In this document: positions 30,552 through 41,455 of the stretch, piece by piece | Layout: every line of letters begins with the position of its first letter | How positions within the stretch are numbered: position 1 is the first letter of the stretch | Translations under genes and position numbers: made by a program | Assembly: GCA_037447655.1 (NCBI GenBank) | Contig: JBBHKE010003115.1 | Coordinates: forward strand, 188,001 to 248,000 | Origin: Zygnema cylindricum | Taxonomy: Eukaryota; Streptophyta; Zygnematophyceae; Zygnematales; Zygnemataceae | Length of the DNA stretch: 60,000 nt | Reading direction: 5' to 3' | The notes under the pieces: model-generated | Database searches by the model: none | What the model saw: only the letters and a program-made list of their open reading frames with translations | Told to the model about the DNA's origin: nothing

Positions 30552-32550
30552 TGTAACTCTGAGACCTCCATAAGTCCTCAAAGTAGGCACTCACACGAAG
30601 CCTCTAGGATAATCCTGAACCCTCTGTGTTTCAGCAAGAATAACTATCACCTTGGCAGATAAAAACTCAACCCAGCTTCATCTTTGTGAAGGCAAGACTC
30701 CCGTGAGTGTATAGCAAAAAGAATCTGTGAATTTGCTCCCCTGAGCAGTAAGTTATGAAGGGTCAAAGTTGACCTTTTGTTTAGAAGCTCTTTGGGAGAG
30801 AGGGTCCAATTTATGAATTTTTTCTAAGTCCTATCTCTCTCTAAAACTTTATCTACTGAAATATGGCACTGTTGTCCATAGCCTATTTCATCCATGGATT
30901 ACTCACGGAAACACCCACAGACTACCTCAAAAACAGCTGTGTTTCAGACGACACAGATCACTCCACAATAAATAAAATTATCTCAAACTGCACCAATATG
31001 CAGTATACCATATACACTGTAAACTCTCAAAGTTACGGCCAAATCCACCAAGGCATCTAGAAGATACAAGCTCTAGAGTTTCCCAAATGTAGCTGAGAGC
31101 TTCACAAACTAACCACTTAGACTGTTCACAAAATCTTACAGAGATACTGGAATACAATGAAACTTCACACACATATACATTCTATATCATAGAATAACTC
31201 CACAAAGTTTCACATGAAAGCACAAATCAGAGTGATCACACCAATAGGTCAAAGATGCAGAAAACAGTCTGCCATTACTTTGATTAACTTCACTGCGATA
31301 CATAAAATAATCTAAGTCCTGCAAGTTATACTCAGAGTACGGAGGCATACCAGCCGTACTGTATCTACTCAAATAACCTAACTAGTCAAAAGAACAAACC
31401 TCTGTTGTACATAATATTTACACCGTACTCTTCGTATGTGAGAAACTAAGCTACCACTAAGCAACTAATAAGCTACCACTATCGTTTAATCATCATTACT
31501 TAAAATCTATCCTATTCATATTATCCGTAGCTACGCTAGTTGCGCTGGCTACGCTTTCCGTACGGATCATAAAAATAGCCGCAACTGCGTTGACTTAACT
31601 TCGTCGCAGCTGCTCTGTACCGGCGGCGCCTATTTCAACATTCCGTTTATTTTACATCTGATCACTTCGCGATCCGCCGTCCATTTGTCATTGCTTGTTC
31701 CCACCACTCAATGAGTATTTTACGTAACTTTAATTATCAATCCGTTCGCTCCCCTAATCCGTGAATCTATTCAAACCTCCATATTAAATCTAATAAGCAG
31801 TTACGCACGAAACTGACTTTTCAAAACAACAGGCACCAATCATAATACTGTATCGAACAGAAAGGTACAAGTGTCGGAGTACTTTATGTACGGCCATTAT
31901 ACGACATGGCCTATAAGTTGACACGTGCCATTTTTGGATTCGATCCTGAAATCCTTGGAGATGACGTATTCCAATATGGTTGTGCCACGTGTCATTTGAT
32001 GTGACGTTGACCGCAAACCGCCGAAAAATTATTCCACGATCTCGGCATGCTTCACGGCCGTCCGATTAAAACGGATTTCAATCGTAGCCGTCATAAATAC
32101 TTGCGCGATATTTGTTTGGCTTTCGAAACAAATTGCGCGGCATCCGTTTCGAATATTCCGTACGCCGTATATAACAAACTGTTTCTGTGTCCAAATATCC
32201 CGTTAAATGAAATAGCCTACGAGTATAGATTTATATATTTATCAAACCCTATATCGTATAACTTTGATTCTAGCCTAATTGGCTAAGGCTAACGGCTACA
32301 GACAGCTTTGGCCGACGATAGGTACCAGGTTCAAATCCTTAGTCTGTCAATAACTATTTTGGTAAATCTACCAATCTAAAGTCTGTCCCCGTTTGGATAG
32401 CATAGGCGGCCATGGCTTTATCTCCCTCTCCAACCCTCAGTGACTGCGACAAGTGTGGGAGCTGGAAAGAGGAGTTAGAGGCAGACTGCCTCTGCTTCTT
32501 TTCTGCATTTTACACAACCTATAATACTAAAATAGCCTTTAATTTCTACA
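30552..32550 (-). mobile_element. Copia element C 5' LTR (family B), split by a nested insertion
   Basis: Ends at 30552 beside the primer-binding site and starts TGTAGAAATTAAAGG at 32550. It is interrupted by 30870-31832. The tRNA-like block at about 32273-32345 on + has a good B-box match (GGTTCAAATCC). GTAC cores here are fewer (one has become GAAC), so this copy is decaying. Confidence 0.85.
30870..31832. mobile_element. Solo LTR-like element, family E, nested in LTR B
   Basis: TGTTGTCC...AAAACAACA with perfect 5-bp target duplication GGCAC (30865-30869, 31833-31837). Length 963 bp. Relatives: 35111-36415 and the fragment 53762-54404. Orientation is unclear because both ends read TGTTGTT inward. 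Confidence 0.8.
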
Positions 32551-33033
32551 GTCCACACAGATATATGAGACTTGCAATAGTACATTCGGTTGGAGGGAAG
32601 AGGTTTATGTTAACAATAAACGATGACTTTTCTAGGTACTCCAGAGCTACTTCCTAAAAACAAAGTCTGAAAAACCAACTTACTTCAAAGAATATAAAGC
32701 TTGGAGTGAGAAGTTGCATGGAACCCCCATTTAAAGAATAAGGATTGATAATGGGGGAGAATATACCTCTAACCAGTTTGAGGAATACCTAAAAGATGAG
32801 GGGGTTCAACACTTGAAAACTGTACCACATGACCCGGAACAAAATGGGGTAGCAGAAAGATTGAACCAAACACTAGGAGATAGTGTATGTAGTATGTTGG
32901 CTGACAAGAAAATAGGAAAGAGATTTTGGACAGAAGTCATGAACTGTGCCAACTACATTAAGAATATAGTCCTTACCTCAAATGTAAAGGGAATGATTCC
33001 TTACGAGAGATGGGTTGGAAAGAAACCAGATAT
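32551..33033 (+). pseudogene. Copia element D integrase, first part
   Basis: Motifs VGGKRFMLTINDDFSRYS, then with frame breaks NGGEYTSNQFEEYLKDEG, HDPEQNGVAERLNQTL and WVGKKPDI. Its upstream half is missing because LTR B of element C lies directly to the left. Broken at 33033 by a solo LTR. Confidence 0.85.
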
Positions 33034-34125
33034 TGTTGAAATGTATGTATTTTCTAGGTCTGAATAAAGGAAAAATTAATAAAGAGGAAGTCAGCAAAAG
33101 CAGTCTGCCTCTCGCTCCACTCTCCAAACCCCTGCTCCACTCTCCAAACCCCCACACTTGTCGCAGTCACTGAAAGTTTGAGAGATAGATGGAGCCATGG
33201 CTGCCCATGCTTCCTAGAGAGAGAGACACGTTGTAGTTTTTGGTAAGTTTACCAAAACTCTCTTGACGGATCCAAGATTTGATCGTAGTACTTGTCGTCC
33301 GTCAAGAAACAAATAGCCGGATCTTTATCCTGTAGTCTAGGACCTATGCTAGAATATATAGGGTACGATAAATATAATAACATAAATAGTTAGACTAATT
33401 CATTTAACACCGTAGTAAGACATAGAAACAGTTTGTATTGTACGGACAAAGGGTTGTCTCAAAACAGATATCGCGCATTTGTTTCAAATGTGAAACAAAT
33501 ATCCCGCATTTGTTTCAAATATGAAACAAATATCGCGCAATTATTTAGACAGCCAATTTCAAATGTCGGTCTAAATCGCACGGCCGTTGTGCGAGTTGGG
33601 ATTCCGTAGTTGGCGACTTGGCGTTTTTGGGCACCTCCACTCCGAATGACACGTGGCAGGATCAGGGAGGATTGCGCGATTTCCGAAACGCAAGATGATA
33701 ATTTCGGATGTGACAAATGTCACATTATGGCAATGTCGTACATTGACCGTACAGCGAGTACAACGGTGCCTGTACTTTCTTGTACGGTACACTCTTACGA
33801 TTGGACAGTACCTCACAACTAGGGAGCTTAGAGAGGGGTTTTATGACTTAGAATAATTTTGCTAGGTAGTCGCCTCTCTCCCAGAGAGCACCTGTATAAA
33901 TATGCAAACTTTGCCATTTAATAACAACTCACTCAGTGGACAATTTTCAGTGATTCTTTCTGCTCCAGACATAAGGGAGTCCAGGCTATATAGAGAAGTA
34001 GTCGGTCAGAGTTTTTGCTCGCCAAAGTGGTTGCATTTCTAAGGGAAATTCAAAGTGGGTGAATGTGTCTAAAACTCATATTCTAACTTTGCATTATATG
34101 GTGGAACTGAGCACACAGAGTTTCG
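33034..34125 (+). mobile_element. Solo copia LTR, family C, in element D integrase
   Basis: TGTTGAAATGTATG ... GAGTTTCG with perfect target duplication GATAT (33029-33033, 34126-34130). Length 1092 bp. Antisense tRNA-like block about 33255-33345, ACACGTGGCA at 33649, six GTAC cores in 33737-33798, TATAAATA at 33894. Its end has drifted (CA to CG) and the terminal hairpin is not preserved. Confidence 0.88.
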
Positions 34126-35110
34126 GATATCTCACACCTTAAAGTATTCGGTAGTCAATTTTAGAGTCTTTATACGGATAAGAAAAACTAGAAACTAGAT
34201 GCTAAGGGCAAACCAGGATTCTTTGTAGGATATGATGAGGATGACAAGGGATATAAAGTCTATTATTTAGCCAAGCAAGATATTATTTTGGTCAAACACC
34301 TAGTTGGCATGGATGAAAAAAGGTCATTTGACCCTTTCAAATACACCTAAAAGATAAAACTTTGCTTTTAGTCAGAAAGCCACGAGAGTATTGTCTTTCC
34401 CGAAAACGACATAAGTGAAAAAACGATTGCACATTCAGGGGAGATCCAAGATATAGGAGATCTTCCAAACACCTCACATATTCCTATGGACTTCAAGGAG
34501 ACTGAAGAGATGGAACTGGAACCGGCTTCCATCTATAAGGGAGCCTATGAGATAGTAAGGAGAAACCCGAGACTTCTTTCCATTCCAACTTTAGAGTTCG
34601 AGGGAGGGAGAAAGAGCATCAAAAAGATATAAGAGAGACAAGCTGCTCATAAGGTAACAAAGATCTCTCATCCTGATGAGCCTCAGTCTTACTTGGAGGC
34701 AGTGAACAGCTTAGAAAAAGACAGATGGATTAGAGCCATAAATGATAAGATCGCTTCCATTATGGAAGCAAATACTTGGGAACTAGCGGATTGTCCTCTG
34801 GACAGAAAACCTATTGGCTGTAAATGGGTATTTAAACTAAAACTGAACCCTCATAATACCATTGAGAGATATAAGGCTCGATTGGTAGCGAAGGGGTTCA
34901 CTCAAAAAAAGGGGATCGACTATGATGAGACCTTTGCTCCAGTTGTTTGGTTCCCATCACTAAGGATTCTCCTCAGTCTGGCAGCAGCGGAAAACATGGA
35001 AATAGACCGGATGGACATTAAGATTGTTTTTTTTAATGGTGAGTTAGAGGAAGAAATTTTCATAAGGCAACCCGAAGGGTTGTGGAGGAAGGAGAAGAGA
35101 GCAAAGTTTG
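34126..35110 (+). pseudogene. Copia element D integrase end, linker and RT N-terminal half
   Basis: Resumes exactly after the target duplication: ISH, LKVFGSQF, KGKPGFFVGYDEDDKGYKVY, and linker HPDEPQSYLEAVNSLEKDRW. RT follows: CKWVFKLKLNPHNTIERYKA and KGIDYDETFAPVV. Several stops occur in the linker. Cut at 35110 by the next solo LTR. Confidence 0.88.
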
Positions 35111-36415
35111 TGTTGTTCTTTGGTCTAAAATAGACCTCAGAAGTGACCCAAACTATCATGCAAAAAGCTAAGCAAAAATAGGTCGACGAACAATCATTTG
35201 AAATGCATCCTCCATATGCGTACACAGACGCAACAAACAACATTTAGGGTTTCATGGAATAATCAACATAAATAAACCCTATGACAACATCTAAGGTTTG
35301 ATGGAATAATCAACATAAGCAAACCCTAGGACAAATGCATAAATAATGCATATCAAACAAACATAAAATAACATAAATAAATAATAACAAAAAGAGTCCA
35401 ATCTCACATAAACATTAAATAAACAAAAGTATATCAATAAACATATTACTCAAATGCATGACCTAATCGGCAACCCTAAAAGTCTACATCTTCGGTCCCT
35501 ACTTTTCTAACCAGCATTGATGATTAATTCCTAACAAAGCTCATTCCTATATATACACTTGTGAGCTGTCAATGAATCACTAAGTGTCAAAATAACCAAC
35601 ATACATTACGTAACTGTCATTAAGTCCTATTTAACCATAATAGACCATCACTAAGAATAAATTAATCTTAAGCGTACACCTGAAAGTCAAACAATCGTAA
35701 GCGTACACTTGTCTACAAGTACAACATCGTACACACACAAATTAAACTATCGAAAACCCTAATTGATCACTTAAATAAAAATGTCATAATCAATACTAAA
35801 TTAATAATACACATAAGACAAAATAATGTTGTATCAAATATTTATATCGACGCGTCCGCAAAATACGCGTCATAAGCGACAACTCGCTTAGTCACTCGTA
35901 GATAAATCCACGTAGTGAACCGACATCGTATATGTACGGTCCACCTAATTAACACGTCATCAAACAATACGATCCCTTGGAAATATCGGCGGACGTCATC
36001 CGCCTTCCACGTGTACCACGAATCACTTGTCAAACAATCCAAATTAGTCCGTACCGTTACTACGTACTTCGCCATAAATGCCGCTGACCAAATAAAAAGT
36101 ACAACTGTCCAAAATTGATACGCCGTACCGGCGGCGTCCTTTTTCATTAATGTGCCTGTCGCATTATATTTTGTACGGCCAACGTTCATTTTCAAACACT
36201 TCGAATATTTCAAAGTCGGATCGCTTCGCGATCCGCCGTCCATTTCTATTACGCATTCCGCGCCACTTAATTTGTCATTCACGTCACCTTAAATTCATCC
36301 GTACAATTACCCCCCAATCCACAAATCCATTCGAACCACCATATTACATTCGGTTACTAAGTATGCGAACACGCGAGCGCACGACTGTATGAAAATGAAT
36401 CTTCCAAAAACAACA
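35111..36415. mobile_element. Solo LTR-like element, family E, in element D RT
   Basis: TGTTGTTCTTTGG ... AAAAACAACA, 1305 bp, perfect target duplication GTTTG (35106-35110, 36416-36420). Removing it rejoins the RT frame (ESK, then VCRLTKSLYGLKQAP). The right half contains GATCGCTTCGCGATC and several GTACGG motifs. Confidence 0.88.
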
Positions 36416-37328
36416 GTTTGCAGGCTCACAAATCTCATATGGATTAAAGCAGGCTCCTTGACTGTGGAATAAGAAACTAGATGAGTTTCTCACCGGTCTA
36501 AGATATATCCGGATCAGCTTTGACCATTCTATCTATATGTTTCAAGATAAGAATGGTGTCATTTTTATTGCAATCTATGTGGATGATCTACTGGTGTTAA
36601 GTAAGTCTTTGGAAAAGATCAATAGGCTTAAGAAAGATATAAGAAGCAGATTTGATATGAAAGATTTAGGTGAGGCAAGATACATTTTAGGGATCGAAAT
36701 GGAAAGAGATAGGGGGAAAAGGATTATCAAACTTACTCAGAAAGAAGCAATAGGTAATATGCTTGAGAAATTCCAGATGGAAAAGGCTAACAGTTGTACC
36801 ACTCCAATGGACTTGAAAAAAGTAAGTGATGGGAGTGTACAAGGAGGAGTGATAACCTTAGATGATCAGATGATTCGAGAGGAGAGAGAGTTTATGAAGT
36901 TTATCCCTTATAGACAGGTCGTAGGAAGTTTGATCTATTTTTTGAATTGTACAAGGCCGGGCATAGCGGCAGCAGTAGGAGTCCTCAGTAGAAGTCTTGA
37001 CGATCTTAGGAAGAGAGATAGGGAGGCATCCAAGAGAGTCATGAGATATCTGGTAAGAACCAGAGAGTTATGGTTGCATTCGGGAGGGGAGCACACTGAT
37101 ATCACTACTTGGAGTGATACCAATTATGGGGATGCACCTATGAGACGATGCACTTGTGGGTATGTGTTGTATGTGGGGGAAGGTGTCTGCTGTTTGAGCA
37201 GTAAGCAACAATAGGTGGTTGCTCAGTCTACTATGGAGGCAGAGTATAAGGCCTCTTGTTCGGCTGTGAAATAGTTGATGTGGGTCAAATCCTTGTTGCA
37301 AGAATTGGGGTATATGAAAGAGGGAGTG
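36416..37328 (+). pseudogene. Copia element D RT C-terminal half, RNase H and polypurine tract
   Basis: YVDDLLVLSK and DLGEARYILGIEMERD are intact. RNase H parts follow (GYVLYVGEGVCCLSSKQQ, stop, VVAQSTMEAEYKASC, stop, LMWVKSLLQELGY). The polypurine tract GAAAGAGGGAGTG at 37312-37328 precedes the LTR start TGTTGAAATTT at 37329. Only a few stops; otherwise close to element C. Confidence 0.9.
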
Positions 37329-37686
37329 TGTTGAAATTTATGTATTTTCTAGGTCTGTATTGGAAAAATAAATACAGTGTTGGAAAAAGGTTAGTAATAG
37401 TTCACTTCTATATTTTAGTTAGAATGTAAAGAGAGAGAAAGAGAGGACCAAAGGCAAGCCATGGCTGCTGCGTCATTCAGTAGGAGGCAAAATGAATTAG
37501 AAGGTATTTTACTAGTTTTAGTAAAATAGTGCTTCTGGCAGGATTTTAACCAGGGTCTTCAGATTACTATGTAGACCTACACCTTATCCATTAAGGCACT
37601 AACAAAACGATACACTTGATATGTTTTACGCATATATAACTATTGATCTAAAAGACTAATTCGCAGCAGACTAACGAAAACGCGCA
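37329..37686 (+). mobile_element. Truncated 3' LTR (family A) of element D
   Basis: Starts directly after the polypurine tract. It contains the antisense tRNA-like block (about 37552-37618, read on minus) and ends abruptly at CGCGCAT where the inverted LTR of element F begins. Confidence 0.85.
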
Positions 37687-38179
37687 TGGCGCCACGTGGC
37701 ACCGCGTGAGGCTATCCCCAAAGGCCGCCAAAAGCTTATTGTGGGTGGCGGCTGTAATGTTGGCCGTCCGATCAGTTGTATTTATTCGGCTTTGATTCGC
37801 TTCCATGCATGAATTGATTAATGCGCGTTTTCGTTAGTCTGCTGCGAATTAGTCTTTTAGATAAATAGTTATATATGCGTAAAACATATCAAGTGTATCG
37901 TTTCGTTAGTGCCTTAATGGATAAGGTGTAGGTCCACATAGTAATCTGTAGACCATGGTTCAAATCTTGCCAAAAGCACTATTTTACTAAAACTAGTAAA
38001 ATTCCTTCTAATTCATTCTGCCTACTACTGAATGACGTAGCAGCCATGACTTGCCTTTTGTCCTCTCTTTCTCTCTCTTTACATTCTTACCAAAATATAG
38101 AAGTGAACTATTAATTACCTTTTTCCAACACTCTATTTATTTTTCCAAAACATACCTAGAAAATACATAAATTTCAACA
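37687..38179 (-). mobile_element. Truncated 3' LTR (family A) of element F
   Basis: Minus-strand LTR start TGTTGAAATTTATG at 38179 preceded on that strand by polypurine tract AAATAAGGGGAG (38180-38191). Fused head-on with the LTR of element D; arms of about 358 bp form an inverted repeat with a spacer of about 135 bp. tRNA-like block about 37900-37980 (+). Confidence 0.85.
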
Positions 38180-38231
38180 CTCCCCTTATTTTCTAGTCTA
38201 CTTTCTTTTCAACTCCCACTTAACACATTTT

Positions 38232-38939
38232 TTATTTTTTTTTCTTTTTCTTCTTTCTTTTCTCCTCATAAAACTTTAAGTGAATACCCTCGTATTTAAA
38301 GAAGTGTATTAGATGAACCGAAATAATAATTACTTCACACATTTTATTTTGCCTGCCATTTTTCATAGTTCCGAGAAAATATTTTATCCACCTCATCTCT
38401 TTTCCATCCACACTAAATCCAAAATCCCTCTTGCAATTGAAACAGCCAGCCTCATCTCCAATATGCGACACACACCCAGATGCTAACCCTCTTACAGGCA
38501 CACCTTCATAGATGCCATCCTTCCCATTAGTGATGTTAAATCCATTACCCCCCAAATTTATCCTTAAATCAAGAGTCCCCACTAAGTTCCTCATAAAATC
38601 TACATCTTCCAAACTCATATTTTTATCCATGATACTCACCCCATTTTTTGAAATTTCCTCACTCTCTCCTATGGAATTCTTTCCGCTATCTCTTGCTATA
38701 ATGATTCCCAAAGAGTATTTCTCCTCCCCTAAGCATTTCATTAAGTATACCTCTTCTCCCCTATCTTTTAAAACCCCCTCTAGATTTACTTCTCCCCTTT
38801 CTTCGGAATCCGTTGAAGTCTCCCTTTTCGACCAGTTTTCTGTTTCCAAAATATCTATAAAATTATCCTCAGTATTTTTATTTTTCCCTTTTTCAATTAT
38901 AGATTCTATATCTGACTTTCTATACTCCTTGACATCCAC
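38232..38939 (-). CDS. Element F ORF2: deletion-derived, RT/RNase H-like but catalytically dead
   Basis: A 235-residue open frame. The first about 75 residues are not recognised. Then comes a diverged RT end (MKCLGEEKYSLGIIIARDS; MSLEDVDFMRNLVGTL) and an RNase H-like part (GGNGFNITNGKDGIYEG ... VRGLASGCVSHIGDEAGCFN ... EMRWIKYFLG). This aligns with element D's RNase H by order, but the WSD and MEAEY catalytic positions are absent. The YVDD motif and the whole integrase are missing. It ends in a Lys run from poly-A-like sequence. It is open despite being useless as an enzyme, so either young or kept. Confidence 0.5.
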   Translation of the reverse strand: MDVKEYRKSDIESIIEKGKNKNTEDNFIDILETENWSKRETSTDSEERGEVNLEGVLKDRGEEVYLMKCLGEEKYSLGIIIARDSGKNSIGESEEISKNGVSIMDKNMSLEDVDFMRNLVGTLDLRINLGGNGFNITNGKDGIYEGVPVRGLASGCVSHIGDEAGCFNCKRDFGFSVDGKEMRWIKYFLGTMKNGRQNKMCEVIIISVHLIHFFKYEGIHLKFYEEKRKKKKKKK

Positions 38940-38983
38940 ATCATGTCTAACTCCTTTAATTACCTCACTTCCCTTTACTTCCC

Positions 38984-40126
38984 TTATACCTCCAAAAGCA
39001 CACTGCTGCTTTGGTGGAATTTTTGTGTACTTTTCTCTTTCTCCATTCTACCGATGTGGAGAAGCTCTAAGATTTCTTTATCCTCTTTTTGCTCTTCCCT
39101 TTCTTCCTCCTCATCCACATTCCAACTTCTAAGTTCTTCCAAACAAGGGCATCCCTCCATATAATGACCCGGTTCCCTACAAAAGAAGCAAACCCCCTTT
39201 TTCAAAGCCCCCCTTTCTTTTCCTCTCCCTCTCTTTCCACCGAAGTTCCGATAAGGTTTACCTTTGTCTTTCTTCCTCTCATCACGCTTCCGCTTGTCAT
39301 CGCCGTTCCTCTCATCACGCTTCCGCCAATCACCACCAGCTGTAAATGCAGTCACCCTCTCACTTCCCCTACGAAGCTCCAAGGTGCTTTCTCTCACTAG
39401 AATTATCCCCATGGTAATGCTCCCAGTCCATGATGAGCCATCCATTCCCTGCATACGGTAAATGATGTATTCGTACTCATCTAGGAGCTTCATGATTAGT
39501 ATATTATTCTTTCTCACCTCAAATTCTACATACCCCTCACTAGCAAGCTCAACATATAACGCAACAATATCATTGCAAAACTCTATCATACTACCGCCTT
39601 TATAAACATAGGCCTCTATTTCTTGTTTTACTAACTGCTGCCTCTGTATAGTCTCACTCTTATAAATCTAAATTAGTGCTTCCCAGATTTCCGATGACTT
39701 GGTCAGACTTAAAAGAGTGATAGCTATAGACTTAGACACATATCTCAGCATGAGATGTTTTGCTAAAGTGTTTTTATATTCCCATATTTTTCTGTCATTT
39801 TTTTCACTTTTAATCCCTACAAGTGGTACCATAGCTGAGAGCCTAGCTCCCCTCACCATAGGTGTCCCTTTATCCTTCTCCCCTATTTCCCCATCTACGA
39901 CAAGGTTTTTCCCTTCACCTTCCGCTGCATCTGAACTCCAGTTGATATTCTGGGCAACCTTAGATGATTCTCCATAGTAAGCTCCTCCAACGCTAGGTGG
40001 CGGACATCTCACTTGTTCCGAATCAATTCCCCATAAGTGTTTCTCGGAAAGTAATCCCTCCATCATAAATCTTCAATAAGTGAAGCATGTTCCATCAAAC
40101 ATAGGCACCCTAGATTGTGGGCCCAT
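38984..40126 (-). pseudogene. Element F gag with CCHC zinc knuckle
   Basis: Starts with ATG inside the primer-binding site (40126-40124): MGPQSRVPMFDGTCFTY, TGA at codon 18, then MMEGLLSEKHLWGIDSEQV. It runs to a TAG near 39667, then YKGGSMIEFCNDIVALYVEL, basic KRDERKKDKGK repeats, CFFCREPGHYMEGC and an acidic tail. Compared with element C the gag is similarly organised but diverged. No protease DSG motif follows, so F is non-autonomous. Confidence 0.8.
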
Positions 40127-40130
40127 AACC
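40119..40130 (-). other. Primer-binding site of element F
   Basis: GGTTATGGGCCC on the minus strand directly after LTR end AGAATTTCA. It is an exact complement of GGGCCCAUAACC of the plant tRNA-iMet anticodon arm. Confidence 0.85.
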
Positions 40131-40268
40131 TGAAATTCTAGGGGCTCCATTGCCCACAGAATCGCAGATCCAAAAGAAGCTAATCTAGATAGTGCCGACC
40201 CCAAGTTGATATAAACCCAAATGAATGATCCCTTGACAATCAGAACCCCAATACACCTTCACCCCTGT
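40131..40268 (-). mobile_element. Remnant of element F 5' LTR (family A)
   Basis: The last about 138 bp of the LTR match 43103-43240; homology stops at about 40268. The rest of the LTR is absent or behind the assembly gap. Confidence 0.8.
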
Positions 40269-40859
40269 TGAGTTCTCTCAGGTTCGATGTGTTCCCACAT
40301 CAGCCAGTCTCAGAAAAGCACGTTCCCACCGTGAATAAGTCACCCTTTCAGTTTCACCCCTTATAACAGGTTTTGTGTATGAATCCGAAACGTAAGACAC
40401 CACCTTGACTCGTGTGTCTTCCAGAAGAGAAGTGTCCCCACTTCCACATAACCCCAAGACTAACANNNNNNNNNNCGGCGGTAATCTTTGCGGTATTTTC
40501 GCCGGTAATTTGGACAGTAACTTCGGTGGGAAGTTCAAAGGTGCTTGGATTTGTGGCTTCAATGACAGGTTTAATGGCCGCTTTTATGGCGTTTCTAATG
40601 GCGGCTTCGTTGTGAAGGAGGAGTGGAGGACAGATTAAAATTCGCGCGCGAAAATGAACCAACGTCTCTTTTTTTAAAAATGTCCGTACAATTTCCGTAC
40701 AGTATGTGACGTACGATTTTTACGAATCTTACGAAACAAGCGAATACTACGTAGTAATCGGAAAAAAGTCCAAATCCGTACGAATAGGACATCTATTTTT
40801 TTGACAATTTCTGTGCCCGAAGTATCAAAAAAAAAACCTACTGCACGTTTCCAGCCTGT
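40269..40859. other. Unassigned sequence with a 10-N assembly gap
   Basis: N run at 40466-40475. Right of it, 40476-40640 has CGGTAATTT-type repeats and a Gly/Phe-rich frame I cannot assign. The LTR breakpoint near 40268 and the gap make the local order uncertain. Confidence 0.4.
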
Positions 40860-41452
40860 GCGAGACATTTTTCCGTGCGCTTTTTCCCGTACAGTAACCG
40901 TGGAGGGGGTCTCGACCAACGGACGCCATTTCGCAAAAGCGAAGTCCGTGAAAGCGCCTCTCTCTCTCTCCCTCTCCCACTAACACGTTTATCTCATAAT
41001 TCTTGCAATGAAAAAAGGCAAAAAATGTATCAAATGAAAGATCTCTAAAAAATATTTCTGTTGACTGGCTATCTTTGAGCTTATTTTGATGGCAAGTAGA
41101 GTGAGAACGGACGATAAAACAAAATTGGTAAACCATGGCGGAATGTTTTAGATTTAGTGACGTCGACGCTATCATAAGTGAGCGTGACATCAAAATGTCA
41201 CAAACCCTAAACATCTACAACGTCACAAGTAGCTAGACGTCTACAAACGTCGTTATTTTGTAAACGTCATCAATTGTCGCGAGTTTTGTAGTCGTCTACA
41301 AAACGTCACAAATTACAACCACGTCTACATCCGTCACGGTCTAAAGAAACGATTTGATTTTTTTACATACGAATGCTCTGAAAGTAGTACGGAGAATCTT
41401 CGCTAAAAACAAAGTTACAAGACTAAAGTTTCGGTTACATGGGAAAGTGCCC
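40860..41452. mobile_element. Harbinger-type MITE, diverged third copy
   Basis: Matches the interior and right part of 4558-5379 (ATTTAGTGACGTCGACG, GTGAGCGTGACATCAA, CAAACCCTAAACATCTACAA) and ends at ..GGGAAAGTGCCC beside TTA. The left end is not resolved. Confidence 0.55.
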
Positions 41453-41455
41453 TTA

